DNA of 64,000 bases from Superficieibacter sp. HKU1 (GTDB lineage: Bacteria > Pseudomonadota > Gammaproteobacteria > Enterobacterales > Enterobacteriaceae), in the NCBI RefSeq assembly GCF_029319185.1, contig NZ_CP119754.1, positions 2,170,001 through 2,234,000 on the forward strand. The letters are read 5' to 3'. Below the pieces are notes generated by a model, which saw only the letters and a list, made by a program, of their open reading frames with translations, had not been told where the DNA came from and did no database searches. This document shows positions 1-8,822 of this stretch, one piece after another (positions within the stretch are counted from its first letter, which is position 1; each line of letters opens with the position of its first letter). Made by a program: the position numbers and the translations under genes.

Positions 1-156
1 GACAGGGTGGAGGATTCTATAAAGTCAGGAGAGCTTATTCAGGTTCTGCAGGACTGGTGCCCCTCTTTTCCCGGATATTATCTTTACTACCCGAGCCGCA
101 AGCAGCATCCGCCCGCGTTTGCATTGATGATCGATGCACTTCGCTACCAGGAATAG
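1..156 (+). CDS. LysR-type regulator, C-terminal end only (5' part outside window)
   Basis: Frame 1 is open from the first base to a TAG at 154-156 and encodes the last 51 residues of a LysR effector-binding domain. The ending (QDWCP, then PGYYLYYPSRKQHPPAFALMI) closely matches the end of the complete LysR protein at 3180-4091 (EDWCEPYSGYHLYYPGHRQP), which identifies the family. The HTH is not in the window. It converges on the aldo/keto reductase pair, so it may regulate genes to its left rather than these. Target and ligand are unknown. Confidence 0.85.
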   Translation, partial: DRVEDSIKSGELIQVLQDWCPSFPGYYLYYPSRKQHPPAFALMIDALRYQE

Positions 157-180
157 CGGGTCCGTAGACCCGTCCGGGTA

Positions 181-1170
181 TTAACGGCCCACGCGAGCCT
201 GATGTTCAGGAGAGTAACGTTCGCCGACGATTTCAATGGTTTCAAGCGCCTGGGTTATCTGGCGTAAACCATCCTGCGACAGAATGATGTCGGCGGCCCC
301 CAGGTTTTCCTCCAGCCGGTGCAGTTTCGTGGTTCCAGGGATAGGCACAATCCACGGCTTTTGTGCCAGCAGCCATGCCAGCGCGATTTGTGCAGACGTC
401 ACGCCTTTTTCTGCCGCCAGTTCACCCAGCAATGAGACCAGCTTTGCATTGGCTTCAATCGCCTGCCCGGCGAAACGCGGCACGGTACTGCGGTAATCAT
501 CCTTGCCAAAAGTGGTTCCTGGCTTGATCGATCCCGTCAGGAAGCCTTTGCCTAATGGGCTGAAGGGCACAAAACCAATACCCAGTTCCTCCAGCAACGG
601 CAGGATCTCTCGCTCAGGCTCGCGCCACCACATGGAGTATTCGCTTTGCAGGGCCGTGACAGGTTGTACGGCATGCGCACGACGAATGGTTTGCGCACCC
701 GCTTCGGACAGCCCAAAATGTTTAACTTTGCCTTCAGCGATCAGGTCTTTTACCGTACCCGCAACATCTTCAATGGGTACATCCGGATCGACACGGTGTT
801 GGTATAGCAGGTCAATGACATCAGTGTTAAGACGGCGTAATGATCCTTCCACCGCTTCACGGATATGCTCCGGACGGCTGTTTAAAATCTGCTGCTTGTT
901 GTCGTCGCCAAAAGTAAAACCAAACTTGGTGGCGATGACCACGCGGTCACGAAATGGTTTTAAGGCTTCACCGACAACCTCTTCATTAAGGAAGGGACCA
1001 TACACTTCAGCGGTATCGAAGAAGGTGACGCCACGTTCAACCGCTGCGCGAATGAGCTCGATAGCCTGTCGGGTATCGGTCGCCGGGCCGTAGCCGTGGC
1101 TTAAGCCCATGCAGCCGAGCCCAGGCGCGGAGACTTCGAGTCGGGATTGACCCAGATAACGTTTTTGCAT
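181..1170 (-). CDS. Aldo/keto reductase (AKR13-like)
   Basis: A 329-residue cytoplasmic NADPH-dependent carbonyl reductase with the (beta/alpha)8 fold. The full catalytic tetrad is visible: D52 and Y57 (FFDTAEVYG), K82 (ATKFGF) and H125 (LLYQHRVDP), and the near-C-terminal PIPGTTK segment is the usual cofactor-phosphate site. I chose the start at 1170 (MQKRYLG) because AGAGG precedes it; an in-frame start 19 codons upstream would add an unconserved tail. It lies 26 bp behind the second reductase on the same strand, so the two are probably co-transcribed. The physiological substrate cannot be read from sequence. A role in reducing reactive aldehydes or ketones is inference. Confidence 0.9.
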   Translation of the reverse strand: MQKRYLGQSRLEVSAPGLGCMGLSHGYGPATDTRQAIELIRAAVERGVTFFDTAEVYGPFLNEEVVGEALKPFRDRVVIATKFGFTFGDDNKQQILNSRPEHIREAVEGSLRRLNTDVIDLLYQHRVDPDVPIEDVAGTVKDLIAEGKVKHFGLSEAGAQTIRRAHAVQPVTALQSEYSMWWREPEREILPLLEELGIGFVPFSPLGKGFLTGSIKPGTTFGKDDYRSTVPRFAGQAIEANAKLVSLLGELAAEKGVTSAQIALAWLLAQKPWIVPIPGTTKLHRLEENLGAADIILSQDGLRQITQALETIEIVGERYSPEHQARVGR

Positions 1171-1196
1171 TGAATGAATACCTCTTTTATCGCGAC

Positions 1197-2048
1197 TTAA
1201 ACATCCAGTTTGCGGCCGGCCAACCATTCAACTCTGGCAGGATCGCGGTGGGAGAAGAAAGCGCTGGTGGCGGTATCGATAGCGGCAATCTGCAGCATAT
1301 CTTCAGCGCTGAGTTCAAAATCGAGAATATTGATGTTCTCTTTCATACGTTCTTTGCGCACCGATTTCGCCAGTGAAACGATGCCTCGCTGGAAGATCCA
1401 ACGCAGCACAACCTGACCCACGCTTTTGCCGTACTGCTGACCAATCGCCGTTAACACGGGATGCTGGAACACGCCATTTTTACCCTCAGCAAACGGAGCC
1501 CAGGCTTCCGGCTGAATGCCACGGCTTTGATTCCATGGAACCGCATGCAGCTGCTGGTTGAAGGAATTCACTTCAATCTGGTTCACCGCAGGGGCGATTT
1601 TGTTGAAAGCGATAAGGTCGGCCAGTCGGTCAGGATGGAAGTTGCTGACGCCAATGGCGCGAATTTTGCCTGCCTGGTGCAGTTCTTCCATAGCACGCCA
1701 TGCCCCATGGACATCGCCATAAGGCTGATGAATCAGGTACAGGTCAACGTAATCAAGCTGCAGCCGGTTCAGAGAACGTTCGAACTGGGCTTTAGCACCT
1801 TCATAGTTCGTATCCTGAAGCCAAAGTTTGGTTGTGACAAAAAGTTCGTTACGGGCGATACCGGTCTGTTTCAGTGCGTCCCCGACCTGGGTTTCATTCT
1901 GGTAAGACGCGGCGGTATCGATCAGGCGGTATCCCGTATCGATGGCATCAATAACCGCTCTTTCGCATTCGGCGGCATCCGTCATCTGGAAGACACCAAA
2001 GCCCAGCAGGGGCATTTCAATCCCGTTATTCAGTTTTACAGTTTGCAT
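1197..2048 (-). CDS. Aldo/keto reductase (2,5-diketo-D-gluconate reductase-like)
   Basis: A 283-residue AKR of the DkgA/DkgB type, shorter than its neighbour and from a different AKR branch. The tetrad is present: D44 and Y49 (LIDTAASYQNE), K74 (VTTKLWLQ) and H107 (YLIHQPYG). The start at 2048 (MQTVKLNNG) follows AAGGATAAC; the longer in-frame version adds 14 residues without family support. It is the promoter-proximal gene of a two-gene unit with the reductase at 181-1170. The family acts on diketogluconate, methylglyoxal and similar carbonyls, but which one is used here is not decided by the sequence. Confidence 0.9.
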   Translation of the reverse strand: MQTVKLNNGIEMPLLGFGVFQMTDAAECERAVIDAIDTGYRLIDTAASYQNETQVGDALKQTGIARNELFVTTKLWLQDTNYEGAKAQFERSLNRLQLDYVDLYLIHQPYGDVHGAWRAMEELHQAGKIRAIGVSNFHPDRLADLIAFNKIAPAVNQIEVNSFNQQLHAVPWNQSRGIQPEAWAPFAEGKNGVFQHPVLTAIGQQYGKSVGQVVLRWIFQRGIVSLAKSVRKERMKENINILDFELSAEDMLQIAAIDTATSAFFSHRDPARVEWLAGRKLDV

Positions 2049-2164
2049 GACGTTATCCTTCAGCTGTTGTGTTGGAAAAGCATAACGCAAACTGATTTAT
2101 TCGATTAGATGGGGTAATTAGCTAGGGTTTATTAGATGTGTTCATTAATTTAGAGGGGGAAGGA

Positions 2165-2192
2165 AGGTCGGCTTTGTGCCAGAAGCGGACCT
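2165..2192. repeat. Imperfect palindrome, copy A of a dispersed intergenic hairpin
   Basis: AGGTCGGCTT, eight bases, then AAGCGGACCT form an inverted repeat with one mismatch. Related hairpins lie at 3135-3162, 9382-9410 and 32451-32476. Copies A and B bracket the AT-rich GIY-YIG gene. It is not obviously a terminator because no T-run follows. Confidence 0.6.
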
Positions 2193-2234
2193 CACTGACA
2201 TCAAACTTTGTTAAGCTACGATGAGGAGTTCAGT

Positions 2235-3014
2235 ATGTATAATGTTTTTACTCTCCCCATATGGAACCCTAACATGAATCGTTTGACCAAGATTGGTTTT
2301 ATCAAGGTAGGATTCTGGCAGATTATAGACGGCAGCCTGAAGTACCATCTCGATGACAGATTCACAGATGTTAAGAACAACTTCTATGCATTTGTTTGTG
2401 ATGGTGAGGTAAAGTACGTTGGTAAAACTACTCGTCTACTACGTAACAGGATGTACCATTATTCACTTCCAGGCCCTTCCCAATCTACGAATATAAAAAA
2501 TAACGCTAACATCATTGAGATGCTATCTAATAATGTTGCCGTTGATATCTTAGTGCTTCCAGACTCAGGACTAATGCACTACGGGCAATTTCACTTGAAC
2601 CTTGCTGCTGGTCTTGAGGATTCGATCATTAGTACCATTAGTCCTGAATGGAATGGAATTCAGAGGCCAGAACTGAAGAGTGAGGAAGTAATATCAACTG
2701 AATCTGAAATCATCACACATAGTAGTATTAAACAATTCATTTTCAACATGACAGATACATACTGGCGTCGAGGATTCTTCAATGTGCCGGTAATAAGTTC
2801 TCAAAAATTTGGTAAAGACGGTGAGAATATCAAGATTGTTCTTCGTGATGGTATGTCTTCTATCACTGCAATGATTAACCGAACTGCCAATCAGTCGGGT
2901 TCACCCCGCATTATTGGTGGCGTCGAGCTTAGACAGTATTTTCAACTCAATTACACAATTGGTGATGTTGCACCTTTTGAGGTAATCACACCAAACATGA
3001 TGAAGCTAAAATAA
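2235..3014 (+). CDS. Orphan GIY-YIG nuclease-family protein
   Basis: A 259-residue protein. Residues about 45-140 carry a GIY-YIG-type core: FYAFVCDGEVKYVGKTTR supplies the two strand motifs, RNRMYHY the basic helix and GLEDSIISTISPEWN the conserved Glu and the C-terminal NxR-like turn. Residues about 150-259 match no domain I recognise. The ATG at 2235 is preceded by GAGGAG at good spacing, which is better than the TTG at 2208. The gene is clearly richer in A+T than its neighbours and stands alone, flanked by related hairpins, which suggests transfer. The family includes homing, restriction and repair nucleases. No partner methylase or helicase is adjacent, so function is open. Confidence 0.75.
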   Translation: MYNVFTLPIWNPNMNRLTKIGFIKVGFWQIIDGSLKYHLDDRFTDVKNNFYAFVCDGEVKYVGKTTRLLRNRMYHYSLPGPSQSTNIKNNANIIEMLSNNVAVDILVLPDSGLMHYGQFHLNLAAGLEDSIISTISPEWNGIQRPELKSEEVISTESEIITHSSIKQFIFNMTDTYWRRGFFNVPVISSQKFGKDGENIKIVLRDGMSSITAMINRTANQSGSPRIIGGVELRQYFQLNYTIGDVAPFEVITPNMMKLK

Positions 3015-3134
3015 AAGAGCATTTCTTTCTTCTTACGGTCATATCAACCTAAAAAGTTAGTTGAGTGTGACCTGTTCGCCGTCAATTAAATGCGCAGATA
3101 TTACCAAAGCACATCCGGTAGTAGTAAACAGCGA

Positions 3135-3162
3135 AGGTCCGCTTCTCGCTCATAGCTGACCG
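3135..3162. repeat. Dispersed intergenic hairpin, copy B
   Basis: GGTCCGCT at 3136-3143, then CTCGCTCAT-type spacer, then AGCTGACC form an imperfect inverted repeat. It is nearly the same as copy C at 9382-9410 and lies just downstream of the GIY-YIG gene. Confidence 0.6.
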
Positions 3163-3179
3163 TCATTTATCAGGAAAGA

Positions 3180-4091
3180 TTAACTCTGATGCTTCTCGCG
3201 TGTTGAATAGCGAAGTTCATCAACTAGAAGGCTAAATGCTGGAGTGGGTTGTCGGTGGCCTGGATAGTAAAGATGATATCCAGAGTAAGGTTCACACCAA
3301 TCCTCAAGTACGCGAACAAGAGCCCCGGATGCTATATAGGGTTCAAGCTGCCCTTCTGGTAGATAGGCTAGCCCTCGACCCTCAAGCGCCGCTTTCAGTA
3401 TCATACTTCCCGTATTAAAAACCAGTTGACCATCAACTCGCACATTCAGCTCTCGCCCGTCCTTTTCAAACTCCCATGCATAGAGTCCTCCATGCCCGGA
3501 AAGGCGCAGGTTTATACAACAGTGTTCTGTCAATTCCTGTGGAGTAATGGGCACATGCCTGTTACTGAAATAATCTGGAGATCCCGCCACTGTCATCCGC
3601 ATATCTGGCGCAATACGAACGGCAATCATGTCTTTGGCAATAGTTTCTCCGGGACGTACACCGGCATCAAAACGATCTCTTACGATGTCAGTCAGCCCAT
3701 AATCTGTAAGAATTTCGACTTTAATATCGGGGTATTTTTTTACGAGACGCGACACTGCTGGCCAGAGTATTGACTCTGCTGCATATTCTGTTGCGGTAAG
3801 TCGTATTGTACCGGCTGGCTTATCACGTAATTCACTCAGCACCATTAACTGCCGCTGAATATCCTCTATCTGAGGTCCGACTGAAGCGATTAAACGTTCC
3901 CCTGCTTCAGTTGGGACAACTCTTCTGGTCGTTCGGTTAAGCAACCGGATCCCGAGTTGTGCTTCCAGAACACGAACAGTCTGACTGAGCGCTGACTGTG
4001 AAACACCCAGACGTTTTGCCGCTCGCGTGAAATTCTGTTCCTTAGCCACCACCATAAATGCAGCAAGGGCATTCAGATTATCATCAGCCAT
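3180..4091 (-). CDS. LysR-type transcriptional regulator
   Basis: A 303-residue regulator. The winged HTH lies at residues 5-65, with recognition segment FTRAAKRLGVSQSALSQ from residue 21, followed by a periplasmic-binding-protein-like effector domain. The start is supported by AAGGAGAA a few bases upstream. It is divergent from the cupin/CMD/SDR cassette that begins at 4270, with 178 bp between. LysR proteins usually control a divergent target and themselves, so this cassette is the likely target. Its C-terminus resembles the partial regulator at 1-156. The inducer is unknown. Confidence 0.92.
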   Translation of the reverse strand: MADDNLNALAAFMVVAKEQNFTRAAKRLGVSQSALSQTVRVLEAQLGIRLLNRTTRRVVPTEAGERLIASVGPQIEDIQRQLMVLSELRDKPAGTIRLTATEYAAESILWPAVSRLVKKYPDIKVEILTDYGLTDIVRDRFDAGVRPGETIAKDMIAVRIAPDMRMTVAGSPDYFSNRHVPITPQELTEHCCINLRLSGHGGLYAWEFEKDGRELNVRVDGQLVFNTGSMILKAALEGRGLAYLPEGQLEPYIASGALVRVLEDWCEPYSGYHLYYPGHRQPTPAFSLLVDELRYSTREKHQS

Positions 4092-4269
4092 TTAGAGGTT
4101 CTCCTTATAATTTCAATCTCATTTTACCATCTAATCACTTAATGCGTCCTCAGATATACTTTCTTCGTTCACTAAATAACCATTCCTCCCGGCAAAAGGC
4201 GTTTTCATTTGCAGGGAATTTATGTAATCCGCTACGCCATTTAGCCGAAAGTAACCAGCGAGGTGAAAT

Positions 4270-4728
4270 ATGAAAGCGATTATTGCTGCTGCAGCCATAT
4301 CCGTACTGGGGGCCGCCCAGGTTTCTGCCGAAGGCATTGAAATTCGCCGTAACGGGCAGACACCTTCTGTTGTCGGCAAGGCCGATAACTTCTCGGGTCA
4401 TGCTGTTGTCAGCCCGTTATTCCCACCAAACGAGTCCACGCGTGCCAATCTGGGCCAGGTGGATTTCGCCCCGGGTGCGCGTACGGCCTGGCATACTCAT
4501 CCTGCCGGACAGTTGCTGATCGTTACGGCCGGTAAAGGCTGGGTTCAGGAAGAAGGTAAGGCTCGTCAGGATATCGCCCCGGGTGACGTTGTCTGGATCC
4601 CTGCCACCGTACGCCACTGGCATGGCGCCACGGCGACGTCCCCCATGAGCCATCTGGCCATGACGTATATGGTGGACGGTAAAAACGTGGACTGGCAGGA
4701 GCTCGTCTCTGACAAACAGTATCAGTAA
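4270..4728 (+). CDS. Exported cupin-domain protein
   Basis: A 152-residue protein with a Sec signal peptide (cleavage after AAQVSA, residue 20) and one small beta-barrel cupin domain. Candidate metal ligands are H75 and H77 (AWHTHPAGQ), Q81 and H116/H118 (RHWHGA). It is first in a run of same-strand genes with the CMD protein 12 bp downstream, and cupin plus CMD pairs are common in enterobacterial redox and aromatic-degradation clusters. Cupins of this size bind a metal and can act as isomerases, dioxygenases or sensors. The substrate is not evident. A shortened paralogue lies at 17202-17525. Confidence 0.88.
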   Translation: MKAIIAAAAISVLGAAQVSAEGIEIRRNGQTPSVVGKADNFSGHAVVSPLFPPNESTRANLGQVDFAPGARTAWHTHPAGQLLIVTAGKGWVQEEGKARQDIAPGDVVWIPATVRHWHGATATSPMSHLAMTYMVDGKNVDWQELVSDKQYQ

Positions 4729-4740
4729 TCCGGAGGTCAG

Positions 4741-5517
4741 ATGAAAACTTCAACGGCAGTGGCACTGGCGCTTTCTCTGGGTTCGGGGGGCGCCATCGCC
4801 GAAACAGGAGCACAGAGGGGCCCGTTATCGGATAGCGATATACAGGTGGTCTCTCCTGCTCTCGGGCGTTATGCCAGCACCAGGCTGGCAGGAGAACTGT
4901 GGAAACGAAACGATCTGTCGCCACGCGATCGCAGCCTCGTTACCGTTGCCGCGGTCATTGCCCGGAACCAGACCGTACTTTTACCGGAGCAACTGGAGCT
5001 GGCGCTGAAAAACGGTGTCAAGCCGGCGGAGCTTTCTGAGACCATCACGCAGCTGGCGTTCTATGCTGGCTGGGGCAATGCCATTACGGCCGCAGCAGTT
5101 ACGAAAGAGATATTCCTGCAAAAAGGAATTAACGCTGAACAGCTTCCTCGCGCGGAGGAGACGCTTCTGCCGATCGATGAAAAAGCAGAAGCAGAGCGCG
5201 CTGCCCGTGTGGAACAGAGTATCGGTAGCGCGGCGCCGGGGCTTGTCAGTGATACCACCGATGTGCTTTTCCAGGAATTGTGGCTTCGCCCTGGGCTTGC
5301 ACCACGGGACAGAAGTCTGGTGACCGTGTCTGCCCTTATTGCAAACGGGCAGATACAGCAAATACCGCCGCACCTTAACCGGGCAATGGATAACGGCCTG
5401 ACCCGGCAGCAGGCTTCAGGCGCACTGAGTCAGCTTGCGTATTATGCCGGGTGGCCTAATGCTTTCTCAGCAGCGCCGGTTTTCAAAACGGTGTTTGAGC
5501 AGCGTGAATCGAAATAA
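4741..5517 (+). CDS. Exported carboxymuconolactone-decarboxylase-like protein, two repeats
   Basis: A 258-residue protein with a short signal peptide (cleavage near GGAIA/ETG). It contains two tandem CMD repeats, visible as RDRSLVTVAAVIA at about residue 62 and RDRSLVTVSALIA at about 190, each followed by QLAFYAGW or QLAYYAGW. There is no CxxC, so it is not an AhpD-type peroxidase and resembles the PcaC/MdcB side of the family. It sits between the cupin and the SDR gene with short gaps, so is probably translated from one message. Export of a PcaC-like protein is unusual. The reaction is unknown. Confidence 0.88.
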   Translation: MKTSTAVALALSLGSGGAIAETGAQRGPLSDSDIQVVSPALGRYASTRLAGELWKRNDLSPRDRSLVTVAAVIARNQTVLLPEQLELALKNGVKPAELSETITQLAFYAGWGNAITAAAVTKEIFLQKGINAEQLPRAEETLLPIDEKAEAERAARVEQSIGSAAPGLVSDTTDVLFQELWLRPGLAPRDRSLVTVSALIANGQIQQIPPHLNRAMDNGLTRQQASGALSQLAYYAGWPNAFSAAPVFKTVFEQRESK

Positions 5518-5539
5518 CCATTCCTTACAGGAGGACAGT

Positions 5540-6277
5540 ATGTCTCAGGGTATCGAAAACAAAATCATCGTCATCACCGGTGCCAGCAGCGGCCTGGGAG
5601 CAGAAACAGCCCGACACCTGTCGAAACTGGGCGCAAAGGTGGTCCTGGGCGCGCGCCGTATGGAGAAGCTTGAGCAACTTGCCGGCGAACTGGGGCTGGA
5701 TGCCAGAGCCATACTCCGCACCGACGTGACGGACCGTACACAAGTCCAGTCCCTTGTTGACCGGGCGGTAGAGCTGCACGGCCGTATTGACGTCATCATC
5801 AATAACGCCGGCTTAATGCCGAGTTCCATGCTCGACAAGCTGAAGGTGGATGAATGGGACCGGATGATCGACGTGAATATTAAGGGCGTACTTTACGGTA
5901 TTGCCGCCGCTCTGCCGTATATGAAAGCCCAGAAGTCCGGACAATTTATCAACGTGTCATCAGTAGCCGGACACAAAGTTGGGCCCGGCGGAGCTGTCTA
6001 TGCCGGTACCAAATGGGCCGTACGGGCTATTTCAGAAGGCCTGCGTCAGGAAGTGAAGCCCTGGAATATCCGCACAACTATTGTTTCTCCCGGCGCGGTA
6101 GATACCGAACTGACTAAAACCATCACCGACGAAGATATAGCGAAAGGTATGTCGAAAACCTACGAGAATGCGATCCCGGCAGAGGCTTTTGCGCGGGTCG
6201 TTGCATTTGCCATCAGCCAGCCTGACGACGTGGATGTTAACGAAATACTTTTCCGGCCGACCGTACAGGTTTATTGA
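5540..6277 (+). CDS. Short-chain dehydrogenase/reductase (SDR)
   Basis: A 245-residue classical SDR, cytoplasmic, NAD(P)-dependent. It has the Rossmann motif TGASSGLG at 13-20, NNAG at 88-91, and the catalytic set N113, S140/S141, Y154 and K158 (YAGTK). The start at 5540 follows AGGAGG; the longer frame reading back into the CMD gene is an artefact. It lies 22 bp after the CMD gene and looks like the last gene of the cupin-CMD-SDR unit. It is the only soluble enzyme of this unit without an export signal. The alcohol or carbonyl substrate is unknown. Confidence 0.93.
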   Translation: MSQGIENKIIVITGASSGLGAETARHLSKLGAKVVLGARRMEKLEQLAGELGLDARAILRTDVTDRTQVQSLVDRAVELHGRIDVIINNAGLMPSSMLDKLKVDEWDRMIDVNIKGVLYGIAAALPYMKAQKSGQFINVSSVAGHKVGPGGAVYAGTKWAVRAISEGLRQEVKPWNIRTTIVSPGAVDTELTKTITDEDIAKGMSKTYENAIPAEAFARVVAFAISQPDDVDVNEILFRPTVQVY

Positions 6278-6313
6278 AACACAACCAGGCGGGTAGCTGA
6301 CATCTGCCTTATT

Positions 6314-6337
6314 TCCGGATGGTTTATATCATCCGGA
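6314..6337 (+). terminator. Stem-loop after the SDR gene
   Basis: TCCGGATG and CATCCGGA pair perfectly over 8 bp around an 8-nt loop, 36 bp downstream of the SDR stop. It is followed by TATAAAAAAA rather than a T-run, so termination is only a possibility. Confidence 0.4.
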
Positions 6338-6476
6338 TATAAAAAAAGCATTACCAGATAACGCATCTTTCAACACAGGAAATTCAAACCTGAATTTTTT
6401 GCGGGCTACTTCGCGCCCAAAAATCACATACGCGTATACGACATTCTGTTCATTAAAAGGTAAGGGGCTGCATTAT

Positions 6477-7685
6477 ATGCCTGTAAAACATTCGCAAAAT
6501 AATTCCGGTGCCCGGGTTGTCGCAGCGCTGATGCCGGTAATGGCCGCGGTTCTGGTCGGTTTTATCATTATCGGCGTCGCGCTGCCCGTCCTGCCGTTGC
6601 ATGTCAAAAATGACCTGGGCTTCGGGACGTTTATCGTGGGCCTGGTTGCCGGGGCACAGTTTGCGGCATCGCTGATTTCCCGGGTGTGGTCCGGAAGTTA
6701 TTCAGACAAGCGCGGCGCCAAAAAGGGCGTGGTGGCCGGGCTCATCGCCGCGGCCGTTTCAGGGCTACTGTACCAGGTGTCGCTCTGGCTGGTCGGCATG
6801 CCGGTACTGTCAGTGGGTGTACTGCTTGCCGGGCGCGCGATCCTTGGTGGGGCAGAAAGCTTCATCATTACCGGCGCCGTGGCATGGGGTCTGGCCCTCG
6901 TGGATAAAGAGCACGCAGGTAAGGTTATCGCCTGGGTGGGCACCGCAATGTTTGCTGCTATGGCACTCGGCGGGCCGGTGGGCACTATGTTGTTTGAAGC
7001 CTTCGGCTTTGAGGCGATCGCACTGCTGACGTTTCTGCTTCCTTTACTGGTACTGGCGTATCTTGCTCGCATGCCCGCAGTTGCGCCCCATCCACATGCC
7101 GCGCAGGCAACCTTTGGCTCGGTCATGCACGCGGTCTGGTTACCCGGACTGGGCGCCGCGCTTGCCAGCACGGGCTACTGTACCATCCTGGCCTTCAGCT
7201 CACTGTATTACAGCGCCATGAACTGGCAGCCCGTCTGGATGGCATTCACTGCCTTTGGCGTTGCGCTGATTGCTGCCCGGACCGTTGCTGGCCATCTGCC
7301 AGATCGCTTTGGTGGCGCGCGTATTGCGCTGATTTTTGTGCTCGTACAGGCCGCCGGGCTGTTCCTGATATGGCTTGCCGGTACGTCCCTGATTGCGACG
7401 ACAGGTGCTGCCTTAGCCGGTTTTGGCTACTCACTGGTTTACCCGGGCCTCGGTATTGAAGCCATCAGTGGTTCAACACCCCAGAACCGCGGCATGGTGA
7501 TGGGCATCTACACAGCATTTCTTGACGTGGCGATGGCGATCGGCAGTCCTGCGCTCGGCTGGATAGGAAGCCACCTGGGACTGAACGCGATATTCCTGGC
7601 CGGCGCGCTGGCAGTGCTGTCCACCGCTGTGGTGGCGTTCCTGCTGTTAAAACGCCCGGGCCAGAGAAAACAAAATTCGGCCTGA
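6477..7685 (+). CDS. MFS transporter (YhhS/YfcJ-like)
   Basis: A 402-residue inner-membrane major facilitator protein with about 12 hydrophobic segments. The loop 2-3 signature appears as SRVWSGSYSDKRGAKKG and the matching second-half loop as GHLPDRFGGARI. The start at 6477 (MPVKHSQ) is preceded by AAGGGG; the 26-residue upstream extension is not conserved-looking. The family comprises proton-driven exporters of drugs, sugars or metabolites. It follows the cupin-CMD-SDR genes by 200 bp and precedes an exported hydrolase, so it may export the molecule that these proteins handle. This role is inferred from context only. Confidence 0.88.
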   Translation: MPVKHSQNNSGARVVAALMPVMAAVLVGFIIIGVALPVLPLHVKNDLGFGTFIVGLVAGAQFAASLISRVWSGSYSDKRGAKKGVVAGLIAAAVSGLLYQVSLWLVGMPVLSVGVLLAGRAILGGAESFIITGAVAWGLALVDKEHAGKVIAWVGTAMFAAMALGGPVGTMLFEAFGFEAIALLTFLLPLLVLAYLARMPAVAPHPHAAQATFGSVMHAVWLPGLGAALASTGYCTILAFSSLYYSAMNWQPVWMAFTAFGVALIAARTVAGHLPDRFGGARIALIFVLVQAAGLFLIWLAGTSLIATTGAALAGFGYSLVYPGLGIEAISGSTPQNRGMVMGIYTAFLDVAMAIGSPALGWIGSHLGLNAIFLAGALAVLSTAVVAFLLLKRPGQRKQNSA

Positions 7686-7698
7686 ATAGGTCCTGCTG

Positions 7699-7727
7699 TC
7701 CGGAGATTTATTGTTCTCCGGATTTTT
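7699..7727 (+). terminator. Rho-independent terminator after the MFS gene
   Basis: TCCGGAGA and TCTCCGGA pair over 8 bp with an 8-nt loop, followed directly by TTTTT, 14 bp after the MFS stop. This separates the MFS gene from the hydrolase gene. Confidence 0.8.
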
Positions 7728-7770
7728 CACTCCGTTTGTCTTAACACCTTTATTTAATTCAGGAGGTAAT

Positions 7771-8814
7771 ATGAAATTGCATTCAAAAGGGAAATTAAAA
7801 ACCCTGGCCGCGCTGGCGATACTTAGCGTCGCTCTGGGTATGGGGGCAAACACAGCTGTCGCGGCGGATATGTCCCACGGTGCGGATAATTTCTATAAAA
7901 GCGATAAGGTGAAGACTGAAACCGTTAAATTCAAAAATATTTACGGTATGGAAGTTACCGGCACGTTATTTACTCCACGCAATATGGAAGCCGGTAAAAA
8001 ATATGACGCCCTTATTGTCGGCCATCCTTTTGCTGCAGTAAGACAGCAGGCTGCTAACCTCTACGCAACCAAAATGGCGGAAGCCGGTTTTGTTGCGCTG
8101 TCCTTCGACCAGTCTTTCTGGGGTGAGAGTGCGGGTACGCCGCGTGGGGCCGTGCTGCCTGATGTCTATGCAGAAAACTTCAGCGCTGCCGTTGATTTCC
8201 TCGGAACCCGTACGTTTGTAGACCGTGAAAAAATTGGTGTAATCGGCATCTGTGGTAGTGGCGGCTTTGCCATCGCCGCGACAAAAATGGATCCCCGCAT
8301 CAAGGCGCTCGCCACCGTCAGCATGTACGACATGGGTGAATATTTCCGTACCGGTCTGAACCATGAGCGGACCGTGGAGATGAGAAACAAGGACCTGGCG
8401 ATTGCCGCAGAACAACGCTACAAAACCGCTGAAACCGGCCAACCCGTTTATGGTCCGGGCCAAAACGATCCGGTGTTCATCGAAGGTAAAGAGTCTAATG
8501 ACTTTTATCAGACGGAGCGCGGTAAGGTGGCATCCAACGATCGCCGGTCAACGCCGTCGACCTATGCGAAGTTCATGAACTTCCATCCGTTTATCGATAT
8601 CGAGTCCATTTCACCGCGACCAATACTCTTTGTCGTGGGTGATGCTGCACCATCCCGCACCTATACCGATACAGCTTACAAAATGGCCGCAGAGCCGAAA
8701 GAGCTCGTGGAGATTAAGGGGGCTAACCGTATCGACCTGTATGACCGCACTGAACTCATCCCGTGGGACAAGCTGGTCTCATTCTTTAACACCAATTTGA
8801 AATCAGATAAATAA
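7771..8814 (+). CDS. Exported alpha/beta hydrolase with Cys nucleophile, catalytic His missing
   Basis: A 347-residue protein with a long Sec signal peptide (cleavage near NTAVA/ADM, residue 31) and an alpha/beta-hydrolase fold of the YcjY/dienelactone-hydrolase type. The nucleophile elbow reads GICGSG (159-164), so Cys161 replaces the usual Ser. In the paralogue at 10549-11685 the C-terminal motif is GANHVDLYD; here it is GANRIDLYD, so the expected catalytic His is Arg320. The start at 7771 follows AGGAGGT. The protein may be catalytically dead, use another base, or act as a binding protein. It has its own short transcript region between two stem-loops. Confidence 0.88.
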   Translation: MKLHSKGKLKTLAALAILSVALGMGANTAVAADMSHGADNFYKSDKVKTETVKFKNIYGMEVTGTLFTPRNMEAGKKYDALIVGHPFAAVRQQAANLYATKMAEAGFVALSFDQSFWGESAGTPRGAVLPDVYAENFSAAVDFLGTRTFVDREKIGVIGICGSGGFAIAATKMDPRIKALATVSMYDMGEYFRTGLNHERTVEMRNKDLAIAAEQRYKTAETGQPVYGPGQNDPVFIEGKESNDFYQTERGKVASNDRRSTPSTYAKFMNFHPFIDIESISPRPILFVVGDAAPSRTYTDTAYKMAAEPKELVEIKGANRIDLYDRTELIPWDKLVSFFNTNLKSDK

Positions 8815-8822
8815 TGTTTCTG

